A stretch of DNA of 61,502 nucleotides from an uncultured Methanobrevibacter sp. GTDB taxonomy: Archaea; Methanobacteriota; Methanobacteria; Methanobacteriales; Methanobacteriaceae. A model generated the notes under the pieces. It was not told the DNA's origin. It was given only the letters and a program-made list of their open reading frames with translations, and ran no database searches. Location: assembly GCA_900314605.1 (NCBI GenBank), contig OMVX01000010.1:1-61502 (forward strand), written 5' to 3'. Position numbers and translations under genes: made by a program. The first letter of the stretch is position 1. Each line of letters opens with the position of its first letter. Shown piece after piece: positions 10,380 through 18,735 of this stretch.

Positions 10380-10475
10380 ATTATTCACCATTATTTAGTA
10401 TATAATTATTAATACTATATAATAATTTTACATAATTAAAAAAACACAAAAATTATAAAGAATAATAAATTATTT

Positions 10476-11384
10476 TTATTTTTTTAAATCAAGGATAAAT
10501 TTAGCTAAATCTATTTTAATATCTAAAGATTTCATCATAATATTAGTAACACCTACATTAGGAACAATATTTTTAAGATTATCTACTAAATCCTTATCCT
10601 GATTATCTATAACTAAGTAGTCAACAAAGTCTTTATACATTTCTCCAATTCCAATAGGAGAAATTTCATAACCTAATGCATTCATAAATTTTCCTGCAGG
10701 ACCACTAACAGGTTCAGTGCCAACAATTGGAGAGACCGCAACAACAAATTTATTTTTTAAAGCCTCTTTTACCCCTTCAATAGATAAAATAGGCATTATA
10801 GAAGTTATTGGATTTGACGGACCCAAAATTACCATATCAGATTCTTCAATAGTTTGTATAAGTTGGTTTGAAGGAGGTACATTAGAATATACAACATCTA
10901 AAACTTCAGGTTCACACTGTTTATCGATTAGAAAATCATGAAAATCCAATTCTCCAATATCAGTAACAATTTTAATATCAGAATCAACATCACTCATAGG
11001 TATAATTTTAGATTTAATATTTAAGTTATTTTTTTGAATCTCTACAATTTCAGATAAAGTGTATCCTTCAGATAAGCGTATAGTTTTTTCAATCTTAGTT
11101 GCCCTATCTCTATCACCAATTTTAAGAGGTTCAGGACAACCTATTTCCTCAAGAAAATTATTTGTAATAAAAGTATCTCCTTTAATACCATACCAGAATT
11201 CTTCATTAATCATATCTGCTAAAGTATACATTACAACATCAATATCTCCACTAACATATACCCCAGAAAAATAATTATTTTCTACAGTATTCACAATAAT
11301 ACTTAAATCTTCACTGTCAAGAACTTCTTTTAATCCTTGAATTAATTTTGGAGTTCCAGTACCTCCACTTAATACGCAAATCAT
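10476..11384 (-). CDS. cofD: 2-phospho-L-lactate transferase
   Basis: 302 residues from the ATG at 11384 (an in-frame GTG at 11393 overlaps the likely ribosome-binding site AAGTGAA). CofD joins the activated lactyl group to the deazaflavin FO to give F420-0. The start MICVLSGGTGTPKLIQGL is the family nucleotide-binding loop. Further conserved blocks are VNTVENNYFSGVYVSGDIDVV and MVILGPSNPITSIMPIL, and the C-terminal part has AVSPIVGTEPVSGPAGKFM. It is followed 85 bp later by GTP cyclohydrolase III and preceded by cofE, so F420 precursor and side-chain steps are encoded together. Confidence 0.95.
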   Translation of the reverse strand: MICVLSGGTGTPKLIQGLKEVLDSEDLSIIVNTVENNYFSGVYVSGDIDVVMYTLADMINEEFWYGIKGDTFITNNFLEEIGCPEPLKIGDRDRATKIEKTIRLSEGYTLSEIVEIQKNNLNIKSKIIPMSDVDSDIKIVTDIGELDFHDFLIDKQCEPEVLDVVYSNVPPSNQLIQTIEESDMVILGPSNPITSIMPILSIEGVKEALKNKFVVAVSPIVGTEPVSGPAGKFMNALGYEISPIGIGEMYKDFVDYLVIDNQDKDLVDNLKNIVPNVGVTNIMMKSLDIKIDLAKFILDLKK

Positions 11385-11441
11385 AATATTCACTTTATTA
11401 AAATTAGTATTTTATCTTAAATAATTAAAATATAAAAAAAA

Positions 11442-12206
11442 TTATTTTCTAAAAACATCAAATTCCTTAGGACGTAATAATGGACTAATAGTACTATCAG
11501 GATTTCTTAAATTATTAAATGCTTTAAATCCTCTAACGATAACTATAGGTAAACCTTCATCCGCTTGACCTTGAATTAATGATGCTGCAGCTGCAAGTTC
11601 ATCAGCAGTTGCTACCTCAGTTGTTTGAAGTTCTCTACCATAAAGATCCTTTTCACCTTGTCTTTTCCACAAGGGGTCAATACCAGAGCATCCAAGTGCC
11701 ACTCCAACAGCACCTACACGGAAGGCTCTTCCTTGAGTGTCTGTAATGATAATTGCAAGATTTTTACCTGATGCTTCTTCTAATTCTTCTCTAATTCTTC
11801 TTGCAGACAAATCTGAATTTTCAGGAATAGGAGTCGCAAGGCCATCATCTACATTAGATTCATCTATTCCGGAATTTGCACAAACAAATCCTTGTTTAGT
11901 TTCAGTTATAATAAAATCAGGTCCGACTTCAACTACTTCTCGTGCTTCTTGAATAATTGCTTCAACTAATTTTGAATCTTTTTGGGATTTTTTAGCAAAA
12001 ATAATTGCATCATCAGATGGTAAAATATCACCAAGTTTAATAAAATTTCCTTCCGCTTTTGAAATTAATGTTTCAGCGATTAATATGATGTCTCCATCTT
12101 CAAGAGTTTGATTTTCCCTTTTTAACGCATCTAGAATTAAATTTGCTATATTATCCCCTTCCTGAACAAGAGGTATTCCCTGAAGTCCAAATAATTCTAA
12201 ACTCAT
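11442..12206 (-). CDS. cofE: Coenzyme F420-0:L-glutamate ligase
   Basis: 254 residues, the usual length of the archaeal single-domain enzyme. It adds the gamma-linked glutamates to F420-0 using GTP. Visible family blocks include the N-terminal GIPLVQEGDNIANLI, IILIAETLISKAEG, ANSGIDESNV and IITDTQGRAFRVGAVGVALG. It is immediately upstream of cofD on the same strand (57-bp gap). There is only a weak ribosome-binding site (TGTGAT). Confidence 0.95.
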   Translation of the reverse strand: MSLELFGLQGIPLVQEGDNIANLILDALKRENQTLEDGDIILIAETLISKAEGNFIKLGDILPSDDAIIFAKKSQKDSKLVEAIIQEAREVVEVGPDFIITETKQGFVCANSGIDESNVDDGLATPIPENSDLSARRIREELEEASGKNLAIIITDTQGRAFRVGAVGVALGCSGIDPLWKRQGEKDLYGRELQTTEVATADELAAAASLIQGQADEGLPIVIVRGFKAFNNLRNPDSTISPLLRPKEFDVFRK

Positions 12207-12244
12207 TATATCACAATAAATAATTAAATAAATTAAAATAAAAA

Positions 12245-12877
12245 TTAAATATCAGGATTGTAAGCAACGGTTTTCCACTGTCCATCAAATACAGATGCAA
12301 CAGAGTTTACAGGGTTTTCAAATTCTTTAAATTCACCTTGGTCAAATATATAATGAGCAGCATCTTCACTATTTAATGCTTTAAATTCAAGAAGATGAGG
12401 TTCTTGACATTCATATACAGAAATATAAGCTGCAGAGCCATATTCTAATTTTTCAACCCGTAATTTAGAGTCGGTTACGATTCCAATATAAGCCTCATAT
12501 TTATCTTCAGTAGAATCTGAAGTGACAACCCCTGCAATTCTAGGAGTATTATAATCATCTTTTTCATAATCCATTGTAAGTAAAGAATATGCAAGAGCAT
12601 CTCTAATATTCATACCCACACTAATTTTATCTGCAATAATATCCGTATGAGAACCATTAGATACAATGATTAAATCATCAACAATCCTTATACAATTATA
12701 TGCAATATATGCATTTTCAAAAATATCAGTTTCAAAACCTTCCTTTGGAATAATAGCAGCTTCATTATCAAAAAGTTTCACTTGTCTATTTGGAAAATGT
12801 CTGCTTGAAACTCTATATGCAACAAAAGGTTTACCTTCTGTGTTCATTCCTAATGCTAAAATTCTACCTAAATACAT
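12245..12877 (-). CDS. purO: IMP cyclohydrolase, archaeal type
   Basis: 210 residues. It closes the purine ring (FAICAR to IMP), replacing the cyclohydrolase half of bacterial PurH. The start at 12877 is chosen because GGAGGG lies just upstream and the protein then begins [20 protein letters not shown], as in the family; the longer frame to 12919 reads through low-complexity residues. Other blocks are [13 protein letters not shown] and [16 protein letters not shown]. It is downstream of exbD on the same strand with a 38-bp gap and upstream of cofE. From memory, Methanothermobacter has a similar gene order around purO. Confidence 0.93.
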   Translation of the reverse strand: MYLGRILALGMNTEGKPFVAYRVSSRHFPNRQVKLFDNEAAIIPKEGFETDIFENAYIAYNCIRIVDDLIIVSNGSHTDIIADKISVGMNIRDALAYSLLTMDYEKDDYNTPRIAGVVTSDSTEDKYEAYIGIVTDSKLRVEKLEYGSAAYISVYECQEPHLLEFKALNSEDAAHYIFDQGEFKEFENPVNSVASVFDGQWKTVAYNPDI

Positions 12878-12915
12878 CTTAACCCTCCAAAAAAATAATA
12901 AATTAATCAAGCCCC

Positions 12916-13332
12916 TCATTGATTAGGCTTTCTTACTGCTTGATTTGGCGACATTCCACTTGGAGTTGTAATCTCAATAGACTTATCCTTATTATTAACA
13001 GTAATTTGTCCCTGATCAATTACTCTGGCGTGAATAGCGATAGCATCATCCTGAATTAAATAAGACATATCCTTTCCATTGACAATAACATGTTGTAGAC
13101 CATCTACAGGAATAATATAATATTCAGAATTCCCTGATGTATCTGTTACATTAGGTTTTCCAGTAGCATCAGAAGTCTGATGAGAATTTGCATCAGTAGC
13201 TGTACCTGCAAAACTACTTGTTACAACTATAAATATTAAAATTGTAAATAAAATATCAATAAAAGGTACAAGATTAATATTAACATTATCTTTTTTTAAT
13301 TTTTCCCTTCTTGATTTAATATCTAAACTCAT
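12916..13332 (-). CDS. ExbD/TolR-family biopolymer transport protein
   Basis: 138 residues. The N-terminal cytoplasmic segment is followed by one membrane helix carrying the family aspartate ([18 protein letters not shown]26), the proton-path residue in ExbD, TolR and MotB relatives. A Thr/Ser/Asn-rich linker then leads to an extracytoplasmic domain of about 70 residues. Partner ExbB lies 17 bp upstream on the same strand. The organism type has no outer membrane, so the classic TonB-linked role cannot apply; the energised process is unknown but may act on the wall or surface. Confidence 0.88.
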   Translation of the reverse strand: MSLDIKSRREKLKKDNVNINLVPFIDILFTILIFIVVTSSFAGTATDANSHQTSDATGKPNVTDTSGNSEYYIIPVDGLQHVIVNGKDMSYLIQDDAIAIHARVIDQGQITVNNKDKSIEITTPSGMSPNQAVRKPNQ

Positions 13333-13349
13333 TTTATCACAAAATTTAA

Positions 13350-14189
13350 TTATTGTTTAAGTTTACTTTCGACTATCTCAGAACCTACGTTACACATCTC
13401 TAAAATAATATTGCTTATACTCTTTTCCAACATACTTGGTTTAAATGATATTTGTATATTAGCATTAGGTTCTGATATTTCACGAACATTAACAACACCT
13501 TCACCCTCTTTTAATGAATTAATTACACAAGGTAAATTTTCATTAACATTAATTTTTGCTACAGCATAATTCCAGTTAGTCATTTTAGTAGCAAGTTCAA
13601 TTTTATCCATTTCCCTTTCAATTAATGTTTTAATATAAGTCATAATAGGAAGTAAAACAATTGCTACAAATAACCCGGAAATGGTAGTGATTAACGCAGT
13701 ATAAATACCCTCTGCCATAGCTGAAGGACTAGGATCAACACCTAATGATTTAAATGTAATCCATATACCAATAACAGTACCAATCAAACCTAAAAAGGGG
13801 GCAATTTCAATAATTGTTTTTAAAGTCTCCAATCCTTTAGTCATTTTACCTGTTTCGACAATAAAAATCTGTTCCATACTTTCTTCTACTTCAGTTTTAT
13901 TTTTATAACCAATTTTTAAAGCTTCAGAAATTATTCTTGAAACAGGATTTTGATAAGGACTAATTTCTTTTAAAGCCTCAATAGCACCACCTCTTTCCAT
14001 AGCAACAGACACTATACCCATTATTTCAGTAGCATCAACATTACTAATACGGCGAAGGTATCTTATTTTCTGAATTGAAAGTATGAACCCATATATTCCA
14101 ATAAAAGTAATTATGTAGGTAATAATTCCTCCATTTCTAAAGAAATCTGCTATACCTGATAAAAAACCATTAAATATTTCGAAAATCAT
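13350..14189 (-). CDS. MotA/TolQ/ExbB-family proton channel protein
   Basis: 279 residues. There is one membrane helix near the N-terminus (GIITYIITFIGIYGFILSI), a cytoplasmic region, and two more helices with the family signature (APFLGLIGTVIGIWITF and ISGLFVAIVLLPIMTYI). The GLIGTV stretch and the threonine in the last helix pair line the proton path in ExbB and TolQ. A cytoplasmic tail of about 60 residues follows. Together with exbD it should form a five-ExbB/two-ExbD-type motor. It is the first gene of the exbB-exbD-purO string. Confidence 0.9.
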   Translation of the reverse strand: MIFEIFNGFLSGIADFFRNGGIITYIITFIGIYGFILSIQKIRYLRRISNVDATEIMGIVSVAMERGGAIEALKEISPYQNPVSRIISEALKIGYKNKTEVEESMEQIFIVETGKMTKGLETLKTIIEIAPFLGLIGTVIGIWITFKSLGVDPSPSAMAEGIYTALITTISGLFVAIVLLPIMTYIKTLIEREMDKIELATKMTNWNYAVAKINVNENLPCVINSLKEGEGVVNVREISEPNANIQISFKPSMLEKSISNIILEMCNVGSEIVESKLKQ

Positions 14190-14504
14190 ATTTTTCCTCG
14201 CTTAATGATTAAATAGTAATTATAATAAAATATAGTTTTGAAAAAATAATTCTTCAAAAAATATATATTTTAAGTATAGTTTTATTAATTTAAATATATT
14301 TCTTTATTAAGAAGATTTTTATTAAATTTATTAGATTATTAAAAATAATAAAATTAGATTAAAAAGATTTTTCATAATAGATAAATAAAATAGTTCAAAA
14401 ACCCTACTTGATTTTAATTTGTAAAAAATATTCTAACACATATAATACTCAATTAATTTATAATTATGAGGCAAAAATTAATAAATTTCTAAGGATATAA
14501 AACA
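14190..14504. other. AT-rich spacer with the presumed exbB promoter
   Basis: 315 bases between exbB and rnhB without a reading frame. The upstream face of exbB must hold its promoter. No hairpin or RNA gene was recognised. Confidence 0.5.
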
Positions 14505-15131
14505 CTACTTATTTTTCATCTTATCTACCGTAGCCCAACTACGCCTTACAAAATCAGGAAGTTCCTCATATTGAAAATTAGATAAAAATGCTTTGGTTTT
14601 TGGGTCACTTGGATAACCCGAACCAATACCCCCCATATTAATATATTCTTTATTAATTTTTTCAACAATTAAATCCCTGTTAAATTTGGCAATAATTGAA
14701 GCAGCAGCAACTTGAATATGATTATCATCTGCTTTATGTTCTGCAATAACTTTTATATTATCCCCTACGATTTTTTGAACTTCATTTTGAAAACGTGTAG
14801 GTTTAACATCTACAGCATCAATAATAACTTTTTCCGGTTGTAATTTTTTGATAAGTTGAACCATTCCCCTTTTTTCAATGTCATTAAGATTTACACCTTC
14901 AGCTCTAAGTTTATCAATTTCCTGAGCACTTATAATAACCATATCATGTTCAAACATTTTTGTTAACTTACGTGCAAGAATTAATCTCCTTTTAGGAGTT
15001 ATTTTTTTAGAATCCTTAACCCCCATTCTCTCAAGAATTTTATTTTTACTTTCAGGTATGATAATACCACCAATTACCATAGGACCAAGAACTGGCCCTC
15101 TACCTGCTTCATCAACACCCATAATATCCAT
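14505..15131 (-). CDS. rnhB: Ribonuclease HII
   Basis: 208 residues. It cleaves the RNA strand of RNA/DNA hybrids and single ribonucleotides embedded in DNA. The metal-binding DEAGRGPVLGPMVIGG (D7, E8) is at the N-terminus, IIDAVDV carries the third acidic residue, and DDNHIQVAAASIIAKFNRD the fourth. GSGYPSDPKTKAFL is the conserved C-terminal block. The start at 15131 has AAGGTT six bases upstream. It stands between the ExbBD pair and the MreB-like gene. Confidence 0.95.
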   Translation of the reverse strand: MDIMGVDEAGRGPVLGPMVIGGIIIPESKNKILERMGVKDSKKITPKRRLILARKLTKMFEHDMVIISAQEIDKLRAEGVNLNDIEKRGMVQLIKKLQPEKVIIDAVDVKPTRFQNEVQKIVGDNIKVIAEHKADDNHIQVAAASIIAKFNRDLIVEKINKEYINMGGIGSGYPSDPKTKAFLSNFQYEELPDFVRRSWATVDKMKNK

Positions 15132-15287
15132 ATAATAACCTTAAAAAAATTGTTAAATTTAAAGAATGATATTTAATGATTAAACTTTAAAAAAAATGAG
15201 ACAAATATAAATTAAAATAAATAAAATTTATAAAAAAATTTAACTAAAAATTGAAAAAAAATATATTAAAATAGAAAAAATAAAAAA

Positions 15288-16358
15288 CTATTTCATAGCT
15301 TTAAGACGAACTTCTGGTTCTAAAGCTAATGGTTCTGCAGCAACAATAGCTGTACCTTTAGCCACAACAGTCATAGGATCATCTGAAATTGTAACTGGTA
15401 TTTCAATTTCATCATATATTCTTTCCTTAAGACCACGTAATCTTGAAGATCCTCCAACAGCTACAGTATTTTTATAAACTCCCATAATTAAGTCTGGAGA
15501 CATTCTTTCCAATATAATGTTTAATCCATCAAGAATATTTTGAATTACAAATTCAACTGCATCTGCAACGAGCATAGAATCAATAACAACTTTTTTAGGC
15601 CTATTAGTTTCTAAAGATTTACCTATAACTTCTACAGATAAATTTTCTAAGGTTTGACTACAGTGAACCATACCTACTTCCATTTTTGCATTTTCTGCAT
15701 CATGTATACCAATTGCAACATTATACTTTTCAGCAATTAAATCTACAATTCTATTATCAATATCGTCTCCACCATATCTTACAGTTTCAATATCAGTTAT
15801 TCCACCAAGAGAAATAACTACTAAATCTGTAGATCCTGCACCTAAATCAATAATCATTGTACCATGAGGTTCAGCAATAGGTAATCCTGCACCAATAGCT
15901 GCTGCTAATCCTTCACTAATAACAATAACTTCACTTGCTCCAGCTTTTCTTCCAATTTCTTCAGCAGCATTCTTTTCTACTTCAGAAGAATCTCCAGGAA
16001 TTCCTATAACAATTCTTCCAACAGTTTCATCATCATTAATACCTATTTGAATTGCTCTTATAAGTAAAGATTGTGCTTGTATAATATTTTCAATAACTCC
16101 TTTTTTAAGAGGTCTAACAGCAATAATATCCTCAGGGGTTCTTCCTAACATTCTTTTAGCTTCTTCACCAACAGCTAAAATAGATGAATGGTCATCTTTT
16201 TTAACAGCAACAACAGATGGAATTTGGTATAAATCAAATTTATCTCCAGATGGTTTAGCGATTACGGTATTCAATGTACCTAAATCAATTCCTAAACTAT
16301 TACGAACAACGGATTGTTGAGGTTTCTCGTTATCATCATTATCTCCAAAAATGCTCAT
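15288..16358 (-). CDS. MreB-like actin-family ATPase
   Basis: 356 residues. Actin/Hsp70-fold phosphate loops are clear: LGIDLGTLNTVIAKPSG near the N-terminus (phosphate 1), MIIDLGAGSTDLVVISLGG in the middle (phosphate 2), and VAVGGSSRLRGLKERI near the C-terminus (adenosine motif). Length and the VRPLKKGVIENI block fit the MreB group more than DnaK. MreB-like genes are known in pseudomurein-walled methanogens, where a cell-shape role is assumed from bacteria. Its ATG overlaps the stop of the unknown gene upstream (4-nt overlap), so the two are translationally coupled. DnaK-like alternatives are unlikely at this size. Confidence 0.85.
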   Translation of the reverse strand: MSIFGDNDDNEKPQQSVVRNSLGIDLGTLNTVIAKPSGDKFDLYQIPSVVAVKKDDHSSILAVGEEAKRMLGRTPEDIIAVRPLKKGVIENIIQAQSLLIRAIQIGINDDETVGRIVIGIPGDSSEVEKNAAEEIGRKAGASEVIVISEGLAAAIGAGLPIAEPHGTMIIDLGAGSTDLVVISLGGITDIETVRYGGDDIDNRIVDLIAEKYNVAIGIHDAENAKMEVGMVHCSQTLENLSVEVIGKSLETNRPKKVVIDSMLVADAVEFVIQNILDGLNIILERMSPDLIMGVYKNTVAVGGSSRLRGLKERIYDEIEIPVTISDDPMTVVAKGTAIVAAEPLALEPEVRLKAMK

Positions 16359-17008
16359 TTATAATCCTCCATATCAATATTTTTAAAATCTATTACAAAA
16401 ATTTTATTTGACACAGTAATCTTTTGAACTTTTTCTATATCTTTATCTTCATCAACAGATATAAGAATTGTTTTTAAAACAACATCACTCATTTTAAATA
16501 AAGGAGCAAATGTGTTTTTTAAAAATTTAGGTAATGTAAATCTAGTGTTAATATCTGTTTCAATATAACCAGTAGTCTGATCATCTAATAAAATACCAAA
16601 TTGAACTCGTTCCCTTTCAATTTTAGAAACAGCTTTACGAATAGTATCTTCAGGGCCAACTAAAACCATTAAATTTTGTTTTTCTTTAATATAAAATGGA
16701 GAAATTTGGATTAATGCCCCTCCACCTTCTTTACACTCGTAACAAAATCTTTTAATAATAGAGGAAATACCATACAACATGATAAAATCAAATTTTTTAT
16801 TGACTTTATCCTCTTTTAAAGTTACGTGTTCACGAAATAGTATTTTAACGCTATCTCTTGATGAGATAGCATCATATGCTATATCATCAATTAAAGCATC
16901 ATTTCCAGCCATCACACACCATAACTTATCAGGAGATGAATCACCCGCATCCTTATCATTAGAGACTTTAGCGGCTTGTCTTAAGGCTCGAATACTATCT
17001 TCAATCAT
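16355..17008 (-). CDS. Unknown protein coupled to the MreB-like gene
   Basis: About 217 residues from the ATG at 17008; an in-frame GTG at 17017 is the alternative. No family was recognised. It is soluble, mixed alpha/beta, with a Cys pair at FCYECKEGGG and a repeated pattern of short hydrophobic strands (FDFIMLYGI, NLMVLVGPED, TILISVDED). The last four bases overlap the mreB-like start, indicating a two-gene operon. An accessory or regulator of the filament protein is a reasonable guess, but only from position. Confidence 0.7.
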   Translation of the reverse strand: MIEDSIRALRQAAKVSNDKDAGDSSPDKLWCVMAGNDALIDDIAYDAISSRDSVKILFREHVTLKEDKVNKKFDFIMLYGISSIIKRFCYECKEGGGALIQISPFYIKEKQNLMVLVGPEDTIRKAVSKIERERVQFGILLDDQTTGYIETDINTRFTLPKFLKNTFAPLFKMSDVVLKTILISVDEDKDIEKVQKITVSNKIFVIDFKNIDMEDYK

Positions 17009-17952
17009 AATACACACTCAAATAATTTTAAAGTTACTTTTGACAAATTTACATAAACATTAAAGTATTTACCTAATTTATAAAAAAATTAAAGTATTAA
17101 AATACAAAGTCTTCAATAGACTATTATATAATTATAATTGTATAATATTATATATATTTATTCATAATTAATAATATATTTTAAAAAATATTATAATTTG
17201 GCTCTTTCAAAAACTTGTGTGATAAATTTTATTTCCATTTTTTTACCTTAGAAAAAATTTGGTTTAACAAGTTCAAACATATACATAGAGCTTTTATTTT
17301 TATATAAAATAAATAATATATGAGTACAACTTATATATTAAGTTATCAGGTTTTAAATTAACAATAGAGAATAATTGACAAAAAATTTTCGTTATTTGTA
17401 AATAATCAAAATTCAAATCACACAAGTTTTTGAAAGTGGCTATAATTTTCCATGATTAATCAATAAAGTATCAAATAATAATTAAAATGATATGGTTAAG
17501 TAATTTATGTTTAATTTAACTAATTTTCAAAAAAATAATTTGAAATAAACTATATTTGAAAAATATATAATAATATATTTCTCTATTTGTAATTTAAAAA
17601 TTTAAAATCAAAGAAAAAAATAATAAAAATTATTCTAAATATTATAAACCAATCTAAATTTTTTAGTGATAAAATGAATTTTTAAGAAATCATCTTTTTT
17701 ATGAATTCAGATATATAAAAGATATTATTTAAGTTTAAAAGTATATAAACTAAAATATGAAAAAGCAAATTAATAAATGAAAATTAAAATAAAGAAATTG
17801 TTTAAAAAATAAATACAATTTTAAATTAAAAATTATTTAAAAATATTAATAAATATCATTTAAGAGAAATATAATTTTAAATATCAAATATTTTAATTTG
17901 TAAGTAGTAAAAATAATATAATATTTAAAAAGACATTTAAGAAGGAGTCAAT
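17009..17952. other. Long AT-rich divergent spacer holding a MITE
   Basis: About 940 bases between two divergently transcribed operons. The only structure recognised is the inverted-repeat element at 17200-17440. The remainder (17441-17952) has no reading frame and should hold the promoter for the archaetidylserine synthase gene; AAGAAGGAGTC at its end is that gene's ribosome-binding site. Confidence 0.6.
17200..17440. mobile_element. MITE family A, copy 1 (241 bp, 8-bp target duplication)
   Basis: The ends are 24-bp inverted repeats: GGCTCTTTCAAAAACTTGTG on the left, and the complement of GCCACTTTCAAAAACTTGTG on the right, both continuing TGAT. The flanks carry a perfect 8-bp duplication TATAATTT (17192-17199 and 17441-17448). 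There is no transposase frame. Read on the minus strand, its start matches the left end of the insertion sequence at 61246, including a region like the transposase start, so it looks like an internal-deletion derivative inserted in this orientation. Its other end matches the right end of copy 2. Confidence 0.9.
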
Positions 17953-18639
17953 ATGAAAGAACAGAAAACAAACATAGGACATTTCATAGGTATACCTGAT
18001 GTAATTTCACTATTAAATTTAACATCAGGTTTTTTATCCATAATATTTGCTATAAATAATAACCTGAAAGTAGCAGCATTACTTATAATTTTGGCTATGA
18101 TTTTTGACTCAATTGATGGATGGACAGCGAGAAAAGTTGGTAAAAATGATCAATATGGTTTTGGAAAGAATATTGATTCCTTATCTGATGCAGTTTCATT
18201 TGGTACAGCTCCTGCAATTTTATTTTATATGATAGGTAAAACATATAATGCTAATTTAGAAATTCCGATACTATTAACAAGTTTACTTATGCTAATATGT
18301 GGAATATTAAGATTAACTCGTTATAATGTAATATGTGATTTAATCGATTATAAAGGATTTATTGGATTTCCTATTCCAGGGATTGGATTTATATTATCTA
18401 CATTCTATTTAACTGGCCTTTATAATATTTATCTTAGTATGATTATAATGATAATAGTATCATTACTTATGATAAGTAATATAAAATATCCTAAATTTTC
18501 AAATATGAAAGTATTAGGTTTTGGACTGTTAATGATCGTATTAATGATAATAAACTGGCCCGTATATAATAATATTAGTATACCTGCAGTTATTCTTCTT
18601 TTAATTACACTATACTATTTAATAAGGAATATATTCTAA
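17953..18639 (+). CDS. Archaetidylserine synthase (CDP-alcohol phosphatidyltransferase family)
   Basis: 228 residues, an integral membrane enzyme with about six to seven helices. The CDP-alcohol phosphotransferase motif is complete: D52..D55-G56..A59-R60 ... G71...D75...D79 (within FDSIDGWTARKVG and GKNIDSLSD). It most resembles the PssA/archaetidylserine branch, which replaces CMP of CDP-archaeol with L-serine, and it shares the wide spacing and hydrophobic tail of those enzymes. A good ribosome-binding site (AAGGAG) is 5-6 bases upstream. A DUF515-like membrane protein follows 96 bp later. The exact head group is inferred. Confidence 0.85.
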   Translation: MKEQKTNIGHFIGIPDVISLLNLTSGFLSIIFAINNNLKVAALLIILAMIFDSIDGWTARKVGKNDQYGFGKNIDSLSDAVSFGTAPAILFYMIGKTYNANLEIPILLTSLLMLICGILRLTRYNVICDLIDYKGFIGFPIPGIGFILSTFYLTGLYNIYLSMIIMIIVSLLMISNIKYPKFSNMKVLGFGLLMIVLMIINWPVYNNISIPAVILLLITLYYLIRNIF

Positions 18640-18735
18640 TTCTAACTCTTCAAGTAATTATAAAAATTGTGAAATCTAATTACATGACTACTTTTACCAA
18701 CTTATTGTTGTTTTAAAAATAGGGTTTGGTAAAAG

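Noticed and set aside
12878-12919. Longer start for purO
   Set aside because: The extension covers the ribosome-binding site GGAGGG and does not match the family start.
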